Shown piece by piece: positions 7,238-17,288 of a stretch of DNA of 64,000 bases. Every line of letters starts with the position of its first letter. The first letter of the stretch is position 1. Source of the DNA: Porphyrobacter sp. IPPAS B-1204 (GTDB taxonomy: Bacteria; Pseudomonadota; Alphaproteobacteria; Sphingomonadales; Sphingomonadaceae); NCBI GenBank assembly GCA_003724185.1, contig RHGM01000001.1, positions 1,131,001 to 1,195,000 of the forward strand, written 5' to 3'. The position numbers were made by a program, and so were the translations under genes. The notes beneath the pieces were generated by a model that was not told where the DNA came from, did no database searches, and worked only from the letters and a program-made list of their open reading frames with translations.

Positions 7238-7507
7238 CGCCCGGTGCACTGGCTTTCCTACATCGGGGGCGCTGCGCTAGGCTGTGCGGATGCTGCAAGC
7301 TTGCTGCGCGCAGGAACACGGCGTGAAACATTGCCGCAGGCTTGCTGAATGGCGGAAATCTGCCGAAAAACGCGCTCTACTCCAACGGCGCTAGCCATTT
7401 CCAGGCCCGTCTAGACCCTCGCTAGGCCCCATCCAGACCCCTTTTGCCGGGATGTTGCACGCCGCCTGACCGGCCTTGTCCCGCGCCCGGCTTGTAGGAA
7501 TGACGCC
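7238..7507. other. Intergenic stretch without gene or clear signal
   Basis: The region between the terminator and the pyrC-like stop codon contains only short frames on both strands without ribosome binding sites. I see no RNA gene, repeat or recognisable site. With the terminator it makes the second-longest gene-free stretch of the window. Confidence 0.5.
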
Positions 7508-8743
7508 TCAGCCGACGAGCCGCACGCCGCCCTTCCACAGACCCAGCACCCGGCCCTGCGTGCCCTGACGGTCAAACGGGGTGTTATCGGCGGTCGCCTC
7601 CATCTTGCGGCGATCGATGATCCACGGTGCGTCCGGGTCAATCAGGGCAAGGTCAGCCTCAAGCCCGGGCGCGAGTTTACCGGCGGGCACACCCAGCAGG
7701 CTGGCGGGATTGCCAGCGGTGAGGTCAAAGGCGCGGGGTGTGTCGATCACGCCGTCGCGCACCAGCCCCAGCACCATCGCCAGCAGCGTTTCGGCCCCCG
7801 CCATTCCCGGCGCGGCGTCGGCAAAGGGCAGGCGCTTGTCCTCGGGCCCGCGCGGATCGTGGCCGCTGGCGATCACGTCCACCGTGCCATCGGCAATGGC
7901 GGCCAGCGCGGCCTGCCGGTCGGCCTCGGCGCGCAAGGGGGGCGAAAGGCGGGTGAAGGTGCGGAAATCGGCCGTGGCGAGGTCCGAAAGCAGGAAATGC
8001 GCCGGCGTTATCCCGCAGGTGACGGCGAGGCCGCGTGCCTTGGCGTCGCGCACCAACGCGAAGCCCCGGGCGGTCGTGACCTGCCGGATATGGAGCCGCG
8101 CCCCCGCCAGTTCGGCCAGCGCAATATCGCGGGCAATCGCCAGCGCCTCGGCCTCGGCAGGGGCGGCGGGCAGGCCCAGCCGGGTCGCGATCTCGCCTGC
8201 GGTGGCGGCGGCCTCTCCGGCAAGCCCGCCATCTTCGGCGTGGGTCACGACCACCAGATCCAGCATCGCGGCATATTGCAGCAGCCGCAGCATCACGCCC
8301 GAATCCGCAATCCAGCGCCGCCCGGTGGCGATTCCTTTCGCGCCCGCGTCCTGCATCAGCGCCAGTTCGGCCAGCTCCCGCCCCTCCAGCCCACGCGTGG
8401 CGGCGGCGAGCGGGTGGACCCACAGATCGGGCTTGCCGCTTTTGGCGATGAACCCGACCCGGCTCGGCAGATCGAGCGGCGGGGATTGATCGGGCATCAG
8501 CGCGGCGCGGGTGATCCCGCCGAAATGGAACGCAGGCTTGTCGACCGCGAACACGCCCAGATCGACCAGACCGGGGGCGATAAGCTTGCCCCGCGCATTG
8601 ACGACCTCATCGCCGTCCTGCGCGGTGACATCCGCGCCCAGCGCGACAATGACGCCGTCAGCGCAGCGCAAACCGCCCTGCACCAGCCCGCCAAGGGTCA
8701 CCAGCTGGGCGTTGGTGATGGCAAGAGGTTTCGCCTGCTTCAT
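7508..8743 (-). CDS. Dihydroorotase homologue lacking catalytic residues (PyrC'-type)
   Basis: 411-residue amidohydrolase-fold protein of the dihydroorotase family, coupled to pyrB. The metal-binding HxH that normally follows the PG-[FL]-[IV]-D motif is replaced: residues 61-65 read Asp-Leu-Gly-Val-Phe. The usual TDHAPH segment reads SGHDPRG, losing the catalytic Asp, and the TPHH segment reads TPAH. It therefore probably cannot hydrolyse dihydroorotate and more likely acts as the structural PyrC' subunit that some bacteria need for aspartate transcarbamoylase assembly. I start at ATG 8743, which forms an ATGA overlap with the pyrB stop and has GGAGGGG about eight bases upstream; a GTG at 8752 is a weaker alternative. 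Confidence 0.85.
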   Translation of the reverse strand: MKQAKPLAITNAQLVTLGGLVQGGLRCADGVIVALGADVTAQDGDEVVNARGKLIAPGLVDLGVFAVDKPAFHFGGITRAALMPDQSPPLDLPSRVGFIAKSGKPDLWVHPLAAATRGLEGRELAELALMQDAGAKGIATGRRWIADSGVMLRLLQYAAMLDLVVVTHAEDGGLAGEAAATAGEIATRLGLPAAPAEAEALAIARDIALAELAGARLHIRQVTTARGFALVRDAKARGLAVTCGITPAHFLLSDLATADFRTFTRLSPPLRAEADRQAALAAIADGTVDVIASGHDPRGPEDKRLPFADAAPGMAGAETLLAMVLGLVRDGVIDTPRAFDLTAGNPASLLGVPAGKLAPGLEADLALIDPDAPWIIDRRKMEATADNTPFDRQGTQGRVLGLWKGGVRLVG

Positions 8744-9759
8744 GCCGTCCACCCCTCCACGCCCCGCGCCTCGCGCGTCAGGATGTCGAGGCAGGCCATG
8801 CGGATCGCCACGCCCATTTCCACCTGCCGGGTGATGAGCGACCGGCCTGCCAGATCGGCCACCTCGCTGTCGATCTCCACGCCCCGGTTCATCGGTCCGG
8901 GGTGCATCACCAGCGCGCCCGGCGCGGCGATGGCGAGGCGTTTGGCCGTCAGCCCGTAAAGGTGGCGGTATTCGCGGGCCGAGGGGACGAACTGGCCGCT
9001 CATCCGTTCGGACTGGAGCCGCAGCATCATCACCACCTCCGCGCCGTCCAGCGCATCGTCGAAGCGGTGGAACACCTCCACGCCCATCGCCTCAACCCCG
9101 GCGGGCATCAGCGCAGGCGGCGCGCAAACGCGGACATTGGCGCCCATCGCGGTCAGGCACAGGATGTTCGACCGCGCCACCCGGCTGTGCAGGATATCGC
9201 CGCAGATCACGATCTTGAGGCCGGTGAAATCCTCCGCGCCCTCGCCCCGCTCTGCCAGCGCATGGCGCAGGGTCAGGGCATCGAGCAGGCCCTGGGTCGG
9301 GTGTTCGTGGCTGCCATCGCCCGCGTTCAGCACCGGACAATCGACCTTGTCCGCAATCAGCCCGGTCGCGCCCGATGATCCGTGCCGGATGACAATCGCA
9401 TCGGCGCGCATCGCATTGAGCGTGATCGCGGTATCGATCAGCGTCTCGCCCTTCTTCACGCTGGACGTGGCGGCGTGCATGTTGACCACATCCGCCCCCA
9501 GCCGCTTTCCCGCGATTTCAAAGGACAGCAGCGTGCGGGTGGAGTTTTCGAAGAAGGCGTTAATGATCGTCAGGCCGGCCAAAAGATCGGTATGCTTGGA
9601 GCGCTGACGGTTGAGCGCGACCCATTGCTCGGCCTGATCCAGCAGGTAGAGGATCTCGTGCCGTTGCAAATGGCCGATGCCGGTGAGGTCACGGTGCGGA
9701 AACGCCGCGCGTCCCGCAGGAAAGCGGCCCGATCCGGCAGAGGCGCTGTGCGATGTCAT
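8740..9759 (-). CDS. pyrB: Aspartate carbamoyltransferase catalytic subunit
   Basis: Joins carbamoyl phosphate and aspartate, the first committed step of pyrimidine synthesis, in the cytoplasm. At 339 residues it has the carbamoyl-phosphate motif FENSTRT, the HPTQ motif in the central hinge and the HPGPMNRG segment late in the protein, all as in active enzymes. Residues 1-28 before the core are a short extension typical of alphaproteobacterial PyrB. I use ATG 9759; a longer frame starting at 9798 adds 13 residues with no family support. Its stop overlaps the start of the pyrC-like gene by four bases, so the two products are made together. Confidence 0.95.
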   Translation of the reverse strand: MTSHSASAGSGRFPAGRAAFPHRDLTGIGHLQRHEILYLLDQAEQWVALNRQRSKHTDLLAGLTIINAFFENSTRTLLSFEIAGKRLGADVVNMHAATSSVKKGETLIDTAITLNAMRADAIVIRHGSSGATGLIADKVDCPVLNAGDGSHEHPTQGLLDALTLRHALAERGEGAEDFTGLKIVICGDILHSRVARSNILCLTAMGANVRVCAPPALMPAGVEAMGVEVFHRFDDALDGAEVVMMLRLQSERMSGQFVPSAREYRHLYGLTAKRLAIAAPGALVMHPGPMNRGVEIDSEVADLAGRSLITRQVEMGVAIRMACLDILTREARGVEGWTA

Positions 9760-9881
9760 CAAGCCAAAGCCCCTAGTCGAGCGCAATGCGCCACTCAACC
9801 CATTCCGGCAGCGCTTTCCCGTGGAAGTTGGTACCCGCAGTCCCTAGATAACAGGCCAAGCGCGAACACAGGGGCAGGTGC

Positions 9882-11771
9882 ATGAGTTTTGTCGGCAAGG
9901 TTTGGAAGATCCTCGTGGGGATCAAGGACGGCCTTGTGCTGCTGTTCATGCTGCTGTTCTTTGTTACCCTGTTTGCCATCCTCTCGGCCCGCCCCAACCC
10001 CGGTCAGGTCCGCGATGGGGCGCTGTTGATCGAACTTGACGGCGTGGTGGTCGAGGAGAAATCGGTGCTCGATCCGATCGAGGCGCTGCTGTCCGGTACC
10101 GCCCCGATGAGCGAATACCGCTCGCGCGATATTGTCCGCGCACTGGACGCCGCCGCAACCGACAAGCGCATCAAGGCGGTGGTGCTTGACCTGACGACTT
10201 TCCTCGGCGGCGGTCAGGTGCACCTCACCGAAATCGGCGAAGCGATGGAGCGGGTGCGCAAGGCGAAAAAGCCGGTGCTGACCTATGCGATGGGCTATGC
10301 CGACGACCACATGCTGCTGGCCGCCCATGCCAGCGAGGTATGGCTTGATCCGCAAGGGCTTGCGGTGATTTCCGGGCCGGGCGGCAGCAATCTCTATTTC
10401 GCCGGGCTGCTCGAAAAGCTGAGCATCAACGCCCGCGTCTACCGCGTCGGCGAGTTCAAATCGGCGGTCGAACCATATTCGCGCAGCAGCATGTCGGACG
10501 AAGCGCGCCAGAACATCGGCGGCCTCTACGGCGCGCTATGGGAGGAATACAAAGCGAAGATCATCAAGGCCCGCCCCAAGCTGGCGCTGGCGCGGATCAC
10601 ATCCGACCCGGTGGCATGGATCGAAGGCTCCGGCGGCGATCTGGCCAAGGCGGCGCTGGATGCCGGGATGGTCGACAAGCTGGGCGACCGCACCCAGTTC
10701 GGCGCCCGCGTGGCCGAACTCGCGGGCAAAGACCCGTGGAGCAAAAAGCCCGGCGCCTTTGCCGCAAGCGACATGGGCGCATTCCTCGCCGATATCGGCC
10801 AGAAAACGCCGGGCAAAAAAATCGGCGTCGTCACCATCGCGGGCGAAATCATCGATGGCGATGCCGGGCCGGGCGTTGCCGGTGGCAGGCGCATCGCCGA
10901 TCTGCTTGATGAAGCGCTGGATGATGATCTGGCCGCGCTGGTGGTGCGAGTCGATTCGCCCGGCGGTTCAGCCACCGCTTCGGAAGAAATCCGCCGCGCG
11001 ATCCAGCGTCACCGTGACCGCAAGGTGCCCGTGGCGGTGTCCTTCGCCAATGTCGCGGCAAGCGGCGGTTACTGGGTTGCCATGTCGAGCGACCGGATCT
11101 TCGCCGAACCTGAAACCATCACCGGATCAATCGGCGTGTTCGCCGTGGTGCCGACTTTCGAAGACGCCGCCGCGCGGGTCGGGGTGACGGCCGATGGCTA
11201 TCGCACCACGCCGCTTTCGGGCCAGCCGGACATCATCGGCGGCTTCACGCCCGCGATCGAAAGCCTGCTCCAGAGCTCGATCAGCGGCACCTACACCGAT
11301 TTCCTGAGCCTCGTGTCGAAGTCGCGGCGGATGCCGGTTGATCGGGTCGATGCCATCGCGCAAGGGCGGGTGTGGGATGGCGGCACGGCGCGGCAGAACG
11401 GGCTGGTCGATGAATTCGGCGGACTGGACGCGGCGCTCGGATGGGCGGCGGGGAAGGCCGGATTGAAGGATGGCGGCTGGCACGCGGTGTTCCTCGGCGA
11501 CAGTCCTGAGAACTACGATTCGCTGATCCGCCAGCTGGTTTCCAGCCGCGCCCCGGCAGCAACAGCGCCCACCAGCGATCTGTTCGCCATGACCGCGCAG
11601 CAGCGTGAGCACCTCGGCACCAGAATCGCGCGCGATGCCCAGCGCCTGCTTGGTACACGCGGGATTCAAGCCTTCTGCGCGGAATGTCCTGTCAGTGCCG
11701 CCCTGCCGGCGCCCCGCAATGAGCGAACGGCGAACTCGCTCAGCCTGCTGGCGTGGCTGGCAGGCGGGTGA
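9882..11771 (+). CDS. sppA: Signal peptide peptidase SppA, 67 kDa type
   Basis: Membrane-anchored serine protease that degrades signal peptides left in the inner membrane. The 629 residues carry an N-terminal membrane segment (about 17-36) and the two tandem S49 domains of long SppA. The catalytic dyad is visible in the right places: Lys193 in VGEFKSAVEP of the first domain and Ser394 in AASGGYWVA of the second, matching the Lys/Ser pair of E. coli protease IV. The ATG at 9882 is preceded by AGGGGCAGGTGC. It is a single gene followed by tRNA-Val. Confidence 0.93.
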   Translation: MSFVGKVWKILVGIKDGLVLLFMLLFFVTLFAILSARPNPGQVRDGALLIELDGVVVEEKSVLDPIEALLSGTAPMSEYRSRDIVRALDAAATDKRIKAVVLDLTTFLGGGQVHLTEIGEAMERVRKAKKPVLTYAMGYADDHMLLAAHASEVWLDPQGLAVISGPGGSNLYFAGLLEKLSINARVYRVGEFKSAVEPYSRSSMSDEARQNIGGLYGALWEEYKAKIIKARPKLALARITSDPVAWIEGSGGDLAKAALDAGMVDKLGDRTQFGARVAELAGKDPWSKKPGAFAASDMGAFLADIGQKTPGKKIGVVTIAGEIIDGDAGPGVAGGRRIADLLDEALDDDLAALVVRVDSPGGSATASEEIRRAIQRHRDRKVPVAVSFANVAASGGYWVAMSSDRIFAEPETITGSIGVFAVVPTFEDAAARVGVTADGYRTTPLSGQPDIIGGFTPAIESLLQSSISGTYTDFLSLVSKSRRMPVDRVDAIAQGRVWDGGTARQNGLVDEFGGLDAALGWAAGKAGLKDGGWHAVFLGDSPENYDSLIRQLVSSRAPAATAPTSDLFAMTAQQREHLGTRIARDAQRLLGTRGIQAFCAECPVSAALPAPRNERTANSLSLLAWLAGG

Positions 11772-11871
11772 CCGACAGGGAAATCGCACCGCCAACCGCC
11801 GCGAGCGCTTGCCAAGTGCGCAAGGCCCCATTAAAGGCGCGCCCCTGTCCGGGCCTAATGGCCCAAAGGAC

Positions 11872-11946
11872 GGGCGCGTAGCTCAGCGGTAGAGCACACC
11901 CTTCACACGGGTGGGGTCACAGGTTCAATCCCTGTCGCGCCCACCA
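11872..11946 (+). tRNA. tRNA-Val (anticodon CAC)
   Basis: A full cloverleaf can be drawn: acceptor GGGCGCG pairing with CGCGCCC, D-stem GCTC/GAGC, anticodon stem CACCC/GGGTG with loop TTCACAC (anticodon CAC), T-stem ACAGG/CCTGT with TTCAATC loop, and an encoded CCA end at 11944-11946. CAC reads the Val codon GUG, common in this GC-rich genome. No integrase or direct repeat of its 3' end was seen nearby. Confidence 0.95.
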
Positions 11947-12106
11947 TTTCCCCCTTGCTGATGGTGCGGAGGAAATGGATGGCCTTTGACCATCGACCCA
12001 GGCCTCGCGTCTTCCTTCGTCATTCGCCCCTCCCTGCTTGACCGGGCTGCCGTGTTCACGGCAAGGCTTGTCGTCTGCGCCGCGGGGCGATCAAGCGAGG
12101 TGTTTC

Positions 12107-14731
12107 ATGGGCAAGAGTTTTGGGCGGCGGTGGCTTATTCTTTGGGCCGCGCTGATCGGCAGCGGGCATCCGGCTGCGGCGCAGTCCTTCGGCGATGGCC
12201 AGTTCGATCCCGCCATCCCGACCCTCACCGCCACCGCAGGCCATGCGCCGGGTGACCGGATCACCTCGCCCGATCAGACCTATGCCTATCTGAAGGCGCT
12301 GGCCGATGCCGCGCCGGACCGGGCGCGGCTCGTGCAATATGGCGCGACATGGGAAGGGCGGCCGCTGCACTACCTCGTCCTGACCGCGCCTGCCAACATG
12401 GCGAAGCTGGAGACGATCCGTGCCGATATGGCGAATGTCGCTGCCGGTCGTCCCGGCAACGGTTCCGCATTGCCGGTCACCTGGCTGGCTTACGGTGTCC
12501 ACGGAAACGAGATTTCATCAACCGATGCGGCGCTGATGACCGCCTATCACCTGCTCGCCGCCAAGGATGATGCGCGCGCGGCGAAGATCATGGCGAACAC
12601 CATCGTGGTGATCGACCCGATGCAGAACCCTGACGGGCGGGCGCGGTTTGTGAACAACTTCCTCGCCGCGACAGGCATCGTCCCTGCCGGTGACCGGCAG
12701 GCTGCCGAGCATGACGAGCCTTGGCCAAGCGGGCGCGTCAACCATTACATGTTCGATTTGAACCGCGACTGGTTCACGCTCAGCCAGCCGGAAACCCGCG
12801 GCAAGGTTGCGGCGATCCGCGAGTGGAACCCGGTTGTCGTCGTTGATCTGCACGAGATGAGCGGGGACGACACCTATTTCTTCAGCCCCGCAGCCCAGCC
12901 CTTCAGCCCCAATCTCACCCCGGCGCAGATCCGCGCCTATGAATTGATTGGGCGGTATAATGCGGCGGCGTTTGACGCGATGGGGGAGCCCTATTTCACC
13001 CGCGAGGTGTTCGACCTGTTCTACCCCGGTTACGGCGACACCTGGAACGCGCATCAGGGCGCGATCGGCAGCACCTATGAACAGGCGTCGGCACGAGGTC
13101 TGGTTTGGGAACGCCGCGACGGAACCAAGCTGACCTATGCCGACGGGGTGCGCAACCACTTCGCCGCCAGCATCGCCACCGCTGCCGCCGTGGCCGACAA
13201 TCCGGCGCGGTTCATCAGCGATTTTGCCGCCTATCGCAGCGGCAATGCCAGCGGTGCGGCCGGGCGCGGCACCTATGTGATCGACCTTGGCAAGCGGCGC
13301 TGGAACGCCGAGCGTCTGGGCCGCCGCCTGGCCGAGCAGGGCATCACCGTGCTGCGGCGTGAGGGCAGTGCGAGCGTCTGCGGCAAGTCCTATCCCGCAG
13401 GCTATCTGGCCGTCCCGCAGGCCCAGCCCGCTGCGCGGCTGGTGCGCAGCCTGCTTGACCGCGACACCCCGTTGCCGCCCGATTTCCTCGCCGAGCAGGA
13501 ACGCCGCCGCTCGGTCGATCTGCCGCATGAATTGTATGACGTTACCGCGTGGTCGGTCGGGCCGATGGCGGGGGTCGATGTGGCGCTGTGCAACGCAGCC
13601 GTGAGCGGTGATGCGATGCGCGCCGATGCGCCGATTGCGGCCAAGGCGGAAGGCGCAGGCGATTTTGCCATCGCCGTGCCGTGGACCGACAGCGGACAGG
13701 CGCGGCTGGTCACGCTGGCCTTGCGCGAAGGGATCGACGGGCGGGTGACCGACCGGGCTTTCACCACGGGCGGGCGCGAGTTTTCACGTGGCACGGTGGT
13801 GTTCCCGGCTGGGTCCAACTCGCCCGAGAAAATGGCACGCCTTGCCGAAATCGCCCGCGAGGTTGGTGCGCACACCGTGGCATTGGACAGCGGCTGGACC
13901 GATAGCGGGCCGAACCTCGGTAGCGAACGGTTTGTGCGGCTGACCCTGCCGCGCGTCGCCGTGGCGTGGGACGACGGTATCTCGCAACTGAGCGCGGGAT
14001 CCTTGCGCTATGTCCTCGAACAGCGGCTTGGGCTTCCGGTGACGCCGATCCGCACGAGCCGTCTGGGCCGCGCCGATCTCAGCGATTATGACGTGCTTCT
14101 GGTGCCCGAGGGCAACCCGGCCGGCGTGCTGGGCGAAGGCGGTAGCCGCGCGATCCGCACCTTCGTCCAGCGCGGCGGAGTGCTGGTGGCTGTGGGCGAG
14201 AGCCTCGAAAGCTTCAGCGGCGGGGACAATCCGCTCCTCGCCGTGAAGCGCGAGGCGGCGCTGGGGCGCGAACCGTCGGAGGCGGAGGACGAAAAGGGCG
14301 AACTCGCCGAGGCAATCGCCATCACCAGCGATGCCGAATACCGCGAGGCGATCAAGGATCAGGCCGCCCTGCCCGACACCTTGCCGGGAGCGCTGCTGAA
14401 TGTGGTGGGGGAGCCTGACCACTTCCTGTCCGCCGGCTATGACAATGGCGCGGTTGTGCTGGCGACGGGGACGCAGATCTTCACCCCGCTTGACCGGGCC
14501 AAGGGCATCAACGTGCTGCGCTTCGCCGCGCCGGGGAATCTCATCGCCAGCGGTTATGTGTGGGACGAAAACCGGCGGCAGCTGGCTTACAAGCCCTATC
14601 TGATGGCGCAGCCGCAGGGGCGCGGGTTGGTGATCGGCTTTGCACATGACCCTTCGACGCGGGCGTATCTCGAAGGACTCGACCTGCTGATCGCCAACGC
14701 CGTTCTGGTCGCACCGTCGCGGGTGCGGTGA
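12107..14731 (+). CDS. Secreted M14 family zinc carboxypeptidase
   Basis: 874 residues. A signal peptide (about 1-26, ending HPAAAQ) precedes a peptidase M14 domain. The zinc ligands are visible as His132 and Glu135 in YGVHGNE and His249 in VDLHEMS, and Glu325 in STYEQAS fits the catalytic glutamate. The long C-terminal half (about 400-870) contains a class-I-glutamine-amidotransferase-like segment (DYDVLLVPEGNP) seen in large M14 proteins of proteobacteria. It probably trims peptides in the periplasm or outside the cell. I start at ATG 12107 with GAGG six bases upstream; a frame from 12038 would put 23 non-hydrophobic residues before the signal peptide. Confidence 0.88.
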   Translation: MGKSFGRRWLILWAALIGSGHPAAAQSFGDGQFDPAIPTLTATAGHAPGDRITSPDQTYAYLKALADAAPDRARLVQYGATWEGRPLHYLVLTAPANMAKLETIRADMANVAAGRPGNGSALPVTWLAYGVHGNEISSTDAALMTAYHLLAAKDDARAAKIMANTIVVIDPMQNPDGRARFVNNFLAATGIVPAGDRQAAEHDEPWPSGRVNHYMFDLNRDWFTLSQPETRGKVAAIREWNPVVVVDLHEMSGDDTYFFSPAAQPFSPNLTPAQIRAYELIGRYNAAAFDAMGEPYFTREVFDLFYPGYGDTWNAHQGAIGSTYEQASARGLVWERRDGTKLTYADGVRNHFAASIATAAAVADNPARFISDFAAYRSGNASGAAGRGTYVIDLGKRRWNAERLGRRLAEQGITVLRREGSASVCGKSYPAGYLAVPQAQPAARLVRSLLDRDTPLPPDFLAEQERRRSVDLPHELYDVTAWSVGPMAGVDVALCNAAVSGDAMRADAPIAAKAEGAGDFAIAVPWTDSGQARLVTLALREGIDGRVTDRAFTTGGREFSRGTVVFPAGSNSPEKMARLAEIAREVGAHTVALDSGWTDSGPNLGSERFVRLTLPRVAVAWDDGISQLSAGSLRYVLEQRLGLPVTPIRTSRLGRADLSDYDVLLVPEGNPAGVLGEGGSRAIRTFVQRGGVLVAVGESLESFSGGDNPLLAVKREAALGREPSEAEDEKGELAEAIAITSDAEYREAIKDQAALPDTLPGALLNVVGEPDHFLSAGYDNGAVVLATGTQIFTPLDRAKGINVLRFAAPGNLIASGYVWDENRRQLAYKPYLMAQPQGRGLVIGFAHDPSTRAYLEGLDLLIANAVLVAPSRVR

Positions 14732-14775
14732 GGCAGACCTAGGCGCGGCATCGCGCTTGTGGCATCCTGACTGGC

Positions 14776-15510
14776 ATGGCGCTGTTCGAGGCTCTTGTTG
14801 TGGTCCATGTCATCACCGGTGCGGTGGGGCTGACAGCGTTCTGGGGACCGATTGTGACCCGCAAGGGCGCAGCCAATCACCGCAAGTGGGGACGGGCAGC
14901 GTGTTACGGGTTCCTCGGCGCAGGGACGCTGGCGATCGTCATGGCGCTGCTGTCGCTCTACGGGCCGGATTATCGCCACCCCGAAGTCACCGACCGCGCC
15001 TTGTATGAAGGCCTGTTCGGGTGGATGATGCTCTATCTCGGGGTGCTGACCATCGGCTTTGTCGACTATGGCCTTGCCGTGGTGCGCCACAGCCGCAACC
15101 GCCGGGCGCTGCGCAGTTTTCGCTATCAGGCGGTGATCGCTGCCGTGGTCATCTCGGGCGCGTGGTGCGGGTTTTACGGCTTGCAGGTCGGCCACCCGCT
15201 GATGGTGCTGGTGGCCTTCATTGGCATTGCCGCAATGGTGATCCAGCAGGTCTTTATCTGGCGGCCGAGTGATCCGCCGCGCAGCACCTACGTGGGCGAG
15301 CATTTCCGGGCGCTGATCGGCATGGGGATTTCCGCCTACACCGCCTTCCTGTCGGTCGGCCTGATCCGCTACGTTCCCGAACACGTCTTCAACCCCGCCG
15401 TCTGGGCCGGGCCGAGCGTGATCGGGGTGAGCCTGATCCTGTACTTCACGGTCAAGGGCAAGCGCGCCGCCGCCCCCAAACCGTCAGCTGCGCGCCCACA
15501 TCCGCAATAG
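14776..15510 (+). CDS. Multi-pass membrane protein of unknown function
   Basis: 244 residues with about seven hydrophobic segments (6-24, 40-62, 84-104, 117-137, 142-160, 180-200, 210-230) and a basic C-terminal tail. It contains an HRKWGR motif after the first segment and an HSRNRR loop, a layout reminiscent of DUF2306-like membrane proteins; the gene at 40111 has a comparable HRQLGR motif, but I would not assign a family firmly. Its stop lies 26 bases inside the convergent dioxygenase gene, so the two 3' ends overlap. No function proposed. Confidence 0.7.
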   Translation: MALFEALVVVHVITGAVGLTAFWGPIVTRKGAANHRKWGRAACYGFLGAGTLAIVMALLSLYGPDYRHPEVTDRALYEGLFGWMMLYLGVLTIGFVDYGLAVVRHSRNRRALRSFRYQAVIAAVVISGAWCGFYGLQVGHPLMVLVAFIGIAAMVIQQVFIWRPSDPPRSTYVGEHFRALIGMGISAYTAFLSVGLIRYVPEHVFNPAVWAGPSVIGVSLILYFTVKGKRAAAPKPSAARPHPQ

Positions 15511-16161
15511 GTTGGCGATGGTCTTGTCCAGCGTCAGCAGCTCGGCAGACTGGCCGGGCAATTGCTGCCGCAATGCGGTGCGCAGGTTCTCCAGATCGAA
15601 CAGCATCTCGCGCTGGGCGGCATCGGCAACCGTGCTTTCGATCCACCCGATGCACACGATCCGCGTGCCGCGCGTCACCGGCTTGACCTCGTGGATGCTG
15701 CCCGAAGGGTAGAGCACCAGATAACCGGCCTCGCCCTTCAATTCCTGCGTCATCCCGGCGGCGTGGATCACCAGCTCGCCGCCATCATATTCGCCGGGCG
15801 GGGTGAGGAACAGTGTGAAGGACAGATCGGTGCGCAGCCGCTGCGCGCCCCGCCCCATCAGAGCGTTGTCGACATGCGCGCCATACTTGCCGTCCACCCC
15901 CGTCCGGCTGATGATGACGGGCGAGAAGCGGCGCGGTTGGGCGGCGGCCTTGATCACGGTGTTGTCCGCAATCACCCGCGACAGCTCGTCCTGCAAGGCC
16001 CGGCCCGGCGGGCTGTCCATCACCCCCTGCTCGTTCCGCTTGACCTGCCGCGCCACCGATCCTGCGGTCTCGCGCCCGTCGCGCCATTTAAGCATCGCGA
16101 TCCGCTCTGCAATGGCGGCGCGGTGGTCGGGTTCGGGGATGGCGTTGATAACAAGGATCAT
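15484..16161 (-). CDS. PKHD-type 2-oxoglutarate/Fe(II) dioxygenase (PiuC/YbiX-like)
   Basis: Non-haem iron oxygenase of 225 residues. The metal triad is visible as His and Asp in YGAHVDNALM and the second His in GSIHEVKPV, followed by the Arg of TRGTRIVCIGW that holds 2-oxoglutarate. PiuC/YbiX proteins are commonly encoded next to iron-siderophore receptors and are iron-regulated; the substrate is unknown. Here it is the last gene of a leftward set with a TonB receptor and DUF6607. I start at ATG 16161 (MILVINAIPEP), which matches family N-termini; a longer frame from 16245 adds unlike residues. Its 3' end overlaps the neighbouring rightward gene by 27 bases. Confidence 0.9.
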   Translation of the reverse strand: MILVINAIPEPDHRAAIAERIAMLKWRDGRETAGSVARQVKRNEQGVMDSPPGRALQDELSRVIADNTVIKAAAQPRRFSPVIISRTGVDGKYGAHVDNALMGRGAQRLRTDLSFTLFLTPPGEYDGGELVIHAAGMTQELKGEAGYLVLYPSGSIHEVKPVTRGTRIVCIGWIESTVADAAQREMLFDLENLRTALRQQLPGQSAELLTLDKTIANLLRMWARS

Positions 16162-16253
16162 GGGCGCAGGGCTTAGCGCCGGGGCGTGTCCCCGGCAAGA
16201 AAGCCGGCGGGGGACGAGGACACAGCCCCCCGCCGGAAGGTGCAAGGCGCAGC

Positions 16254-17255
16254 TTAGCCGCCCTTGCGGGAAGTCCCTTCCTCGATCAGCGCGAGCGCCT
16301 TGGCGCTGGCGGCTTCGGGGGTTTCCTTGCCGTCCTTGATCTTGTCGGCGAGGATCATCAGTTCATTGGCGATGGTGGTGCCGGCGCTGGCTTCCTGCGC
16401 GATGCGGATACCGCCATTGGCCTCTGCCACCTCGTCCCACTTGCTGCGCACCGCGTCCCAATACCCCTTGGTCTTGTCCCAATAGGTTTCAGCTGCGGCG
16501 ACGTTGTAGCCATTGAACCGCTCATAGGTGTTGAGGACATATTCCTGCACCACCGGCTTGGCCTCTCCGCCTTCCTTTGAGGCGATCATCTTGGTGTTGT
16601 CCTGCCAATGGATCCAGCCCGTCGGCGTCAGCTGGTGGCGGTTGATACCCATGTAGTGGTCATAGACCGGATTACGGATCGCATCGCGCCGCGCCAGCGG
16701 ACGGGCCGTCCAGTTGGAACGCCAGCGGCGGATGCCCTGCGTCACCTCCCACTCGCCCCACCCGGCATAGCGCGGGCTGTCATCGACCTGATACACCGTC
16801 TGCGACCAGCGCCCGGCGCGCATCTTTTCAGGGACCGCCTTCCATTCCCAATTGTCCCCGCCTGTGAAGGCGAGGATCTTTTCGGGCTGGTACTCCCAAT
16901 CCTGCCGCCAGTGCTTGACGACGTAGGGGTTGGCCTCGTCCCCCGTCACCAGCAGGTGCTGGAGCACGATGCGGGTGCCGGTATCCTCGATCACGCGGAC
17001 GCTTTCATAACCGCCGGAAATCTTGCGCTCCAGCGGCTCGTAACCCTCCATCCAGGGGGTCGATTCCTGCATATCGAAGGTGACCTTGAAATCGCCCGCC
17101 ATCGCCAGAATGGTTTTGCGGTCTTCCTCGAAGGCAGCCTTGGCGGCCTCTGCGGTCTGGACAATCGGGCCATCGGCCAGCGCCGGTGCAGGGACGGCAG
17201 CCAGCGCCAGAGCGGCGAGGGTGGATGAAAGCAGGGTCTTAGTCAGTCGGTTCAT
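16254..17255 (-). CDS. DUF6607-like secreted protein
   Basis: 333 residues with a clear signal peptide (about 1-28, ending PALADG). The mature part is rich in Trp and Tyr (WRQDWEYQPEKILAF, NWEWKAVPEKM, WGEWEVTQGIRRW) and ends in a helical segment; this fits the DUF6607 family as I know it, though I cannot confirm by search. Function is unknown; the position between a haem-type TonB receptor and a PKHD dioxygenase suggests a periplasmic role in iron or haem acquisition. The start is ATG 17255, preceded by GGAGGA; the ATG at 17267 overlaps that site and is less likely. It starts 33 bases after the receptor gene. Confidence 0.75.
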   Translation of the reverse strand: MNRLTKTLLSSTLAALALAAVPAPALADGPIVQTAEAAKAAFEEDRKTILAMAGDFKVTFDMQESTPWMEGYEPLERKISGGYESVRVIEDTGTRIVLQHLLVTGDEANPYVVKHWRQDWEYQPEKILAFTGGDNWEWKAVPEKMRAGRWSQTVYQVDDSPRYAGWGEWEVTQGIRRWRSNWTARPLARRDAIRNPVYDHYMGINRHQLTPTGWIHWQDNTKMIASKEGGEAKPVVQEYVLNTYERFNGYNVAAAETYWDKTKGYWDAVRSKWDEVAEANGGIRIAQEASAGTTIANELMILADKIKDGKETPEAASAKALALIEEGTSRKGG

Positions 17256-17288
17256 GGTGTCCTCCATGGTTCTCGTTTGGGGGGTTGG

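Noticed and set aside
11872..11946. tRNA-Val as attachment site of an integrated element
   Set aside because: No integrase, no repeated tRNA 3' end and no compositional shift downstream; the next gene is an ordinary secreted peptidase.
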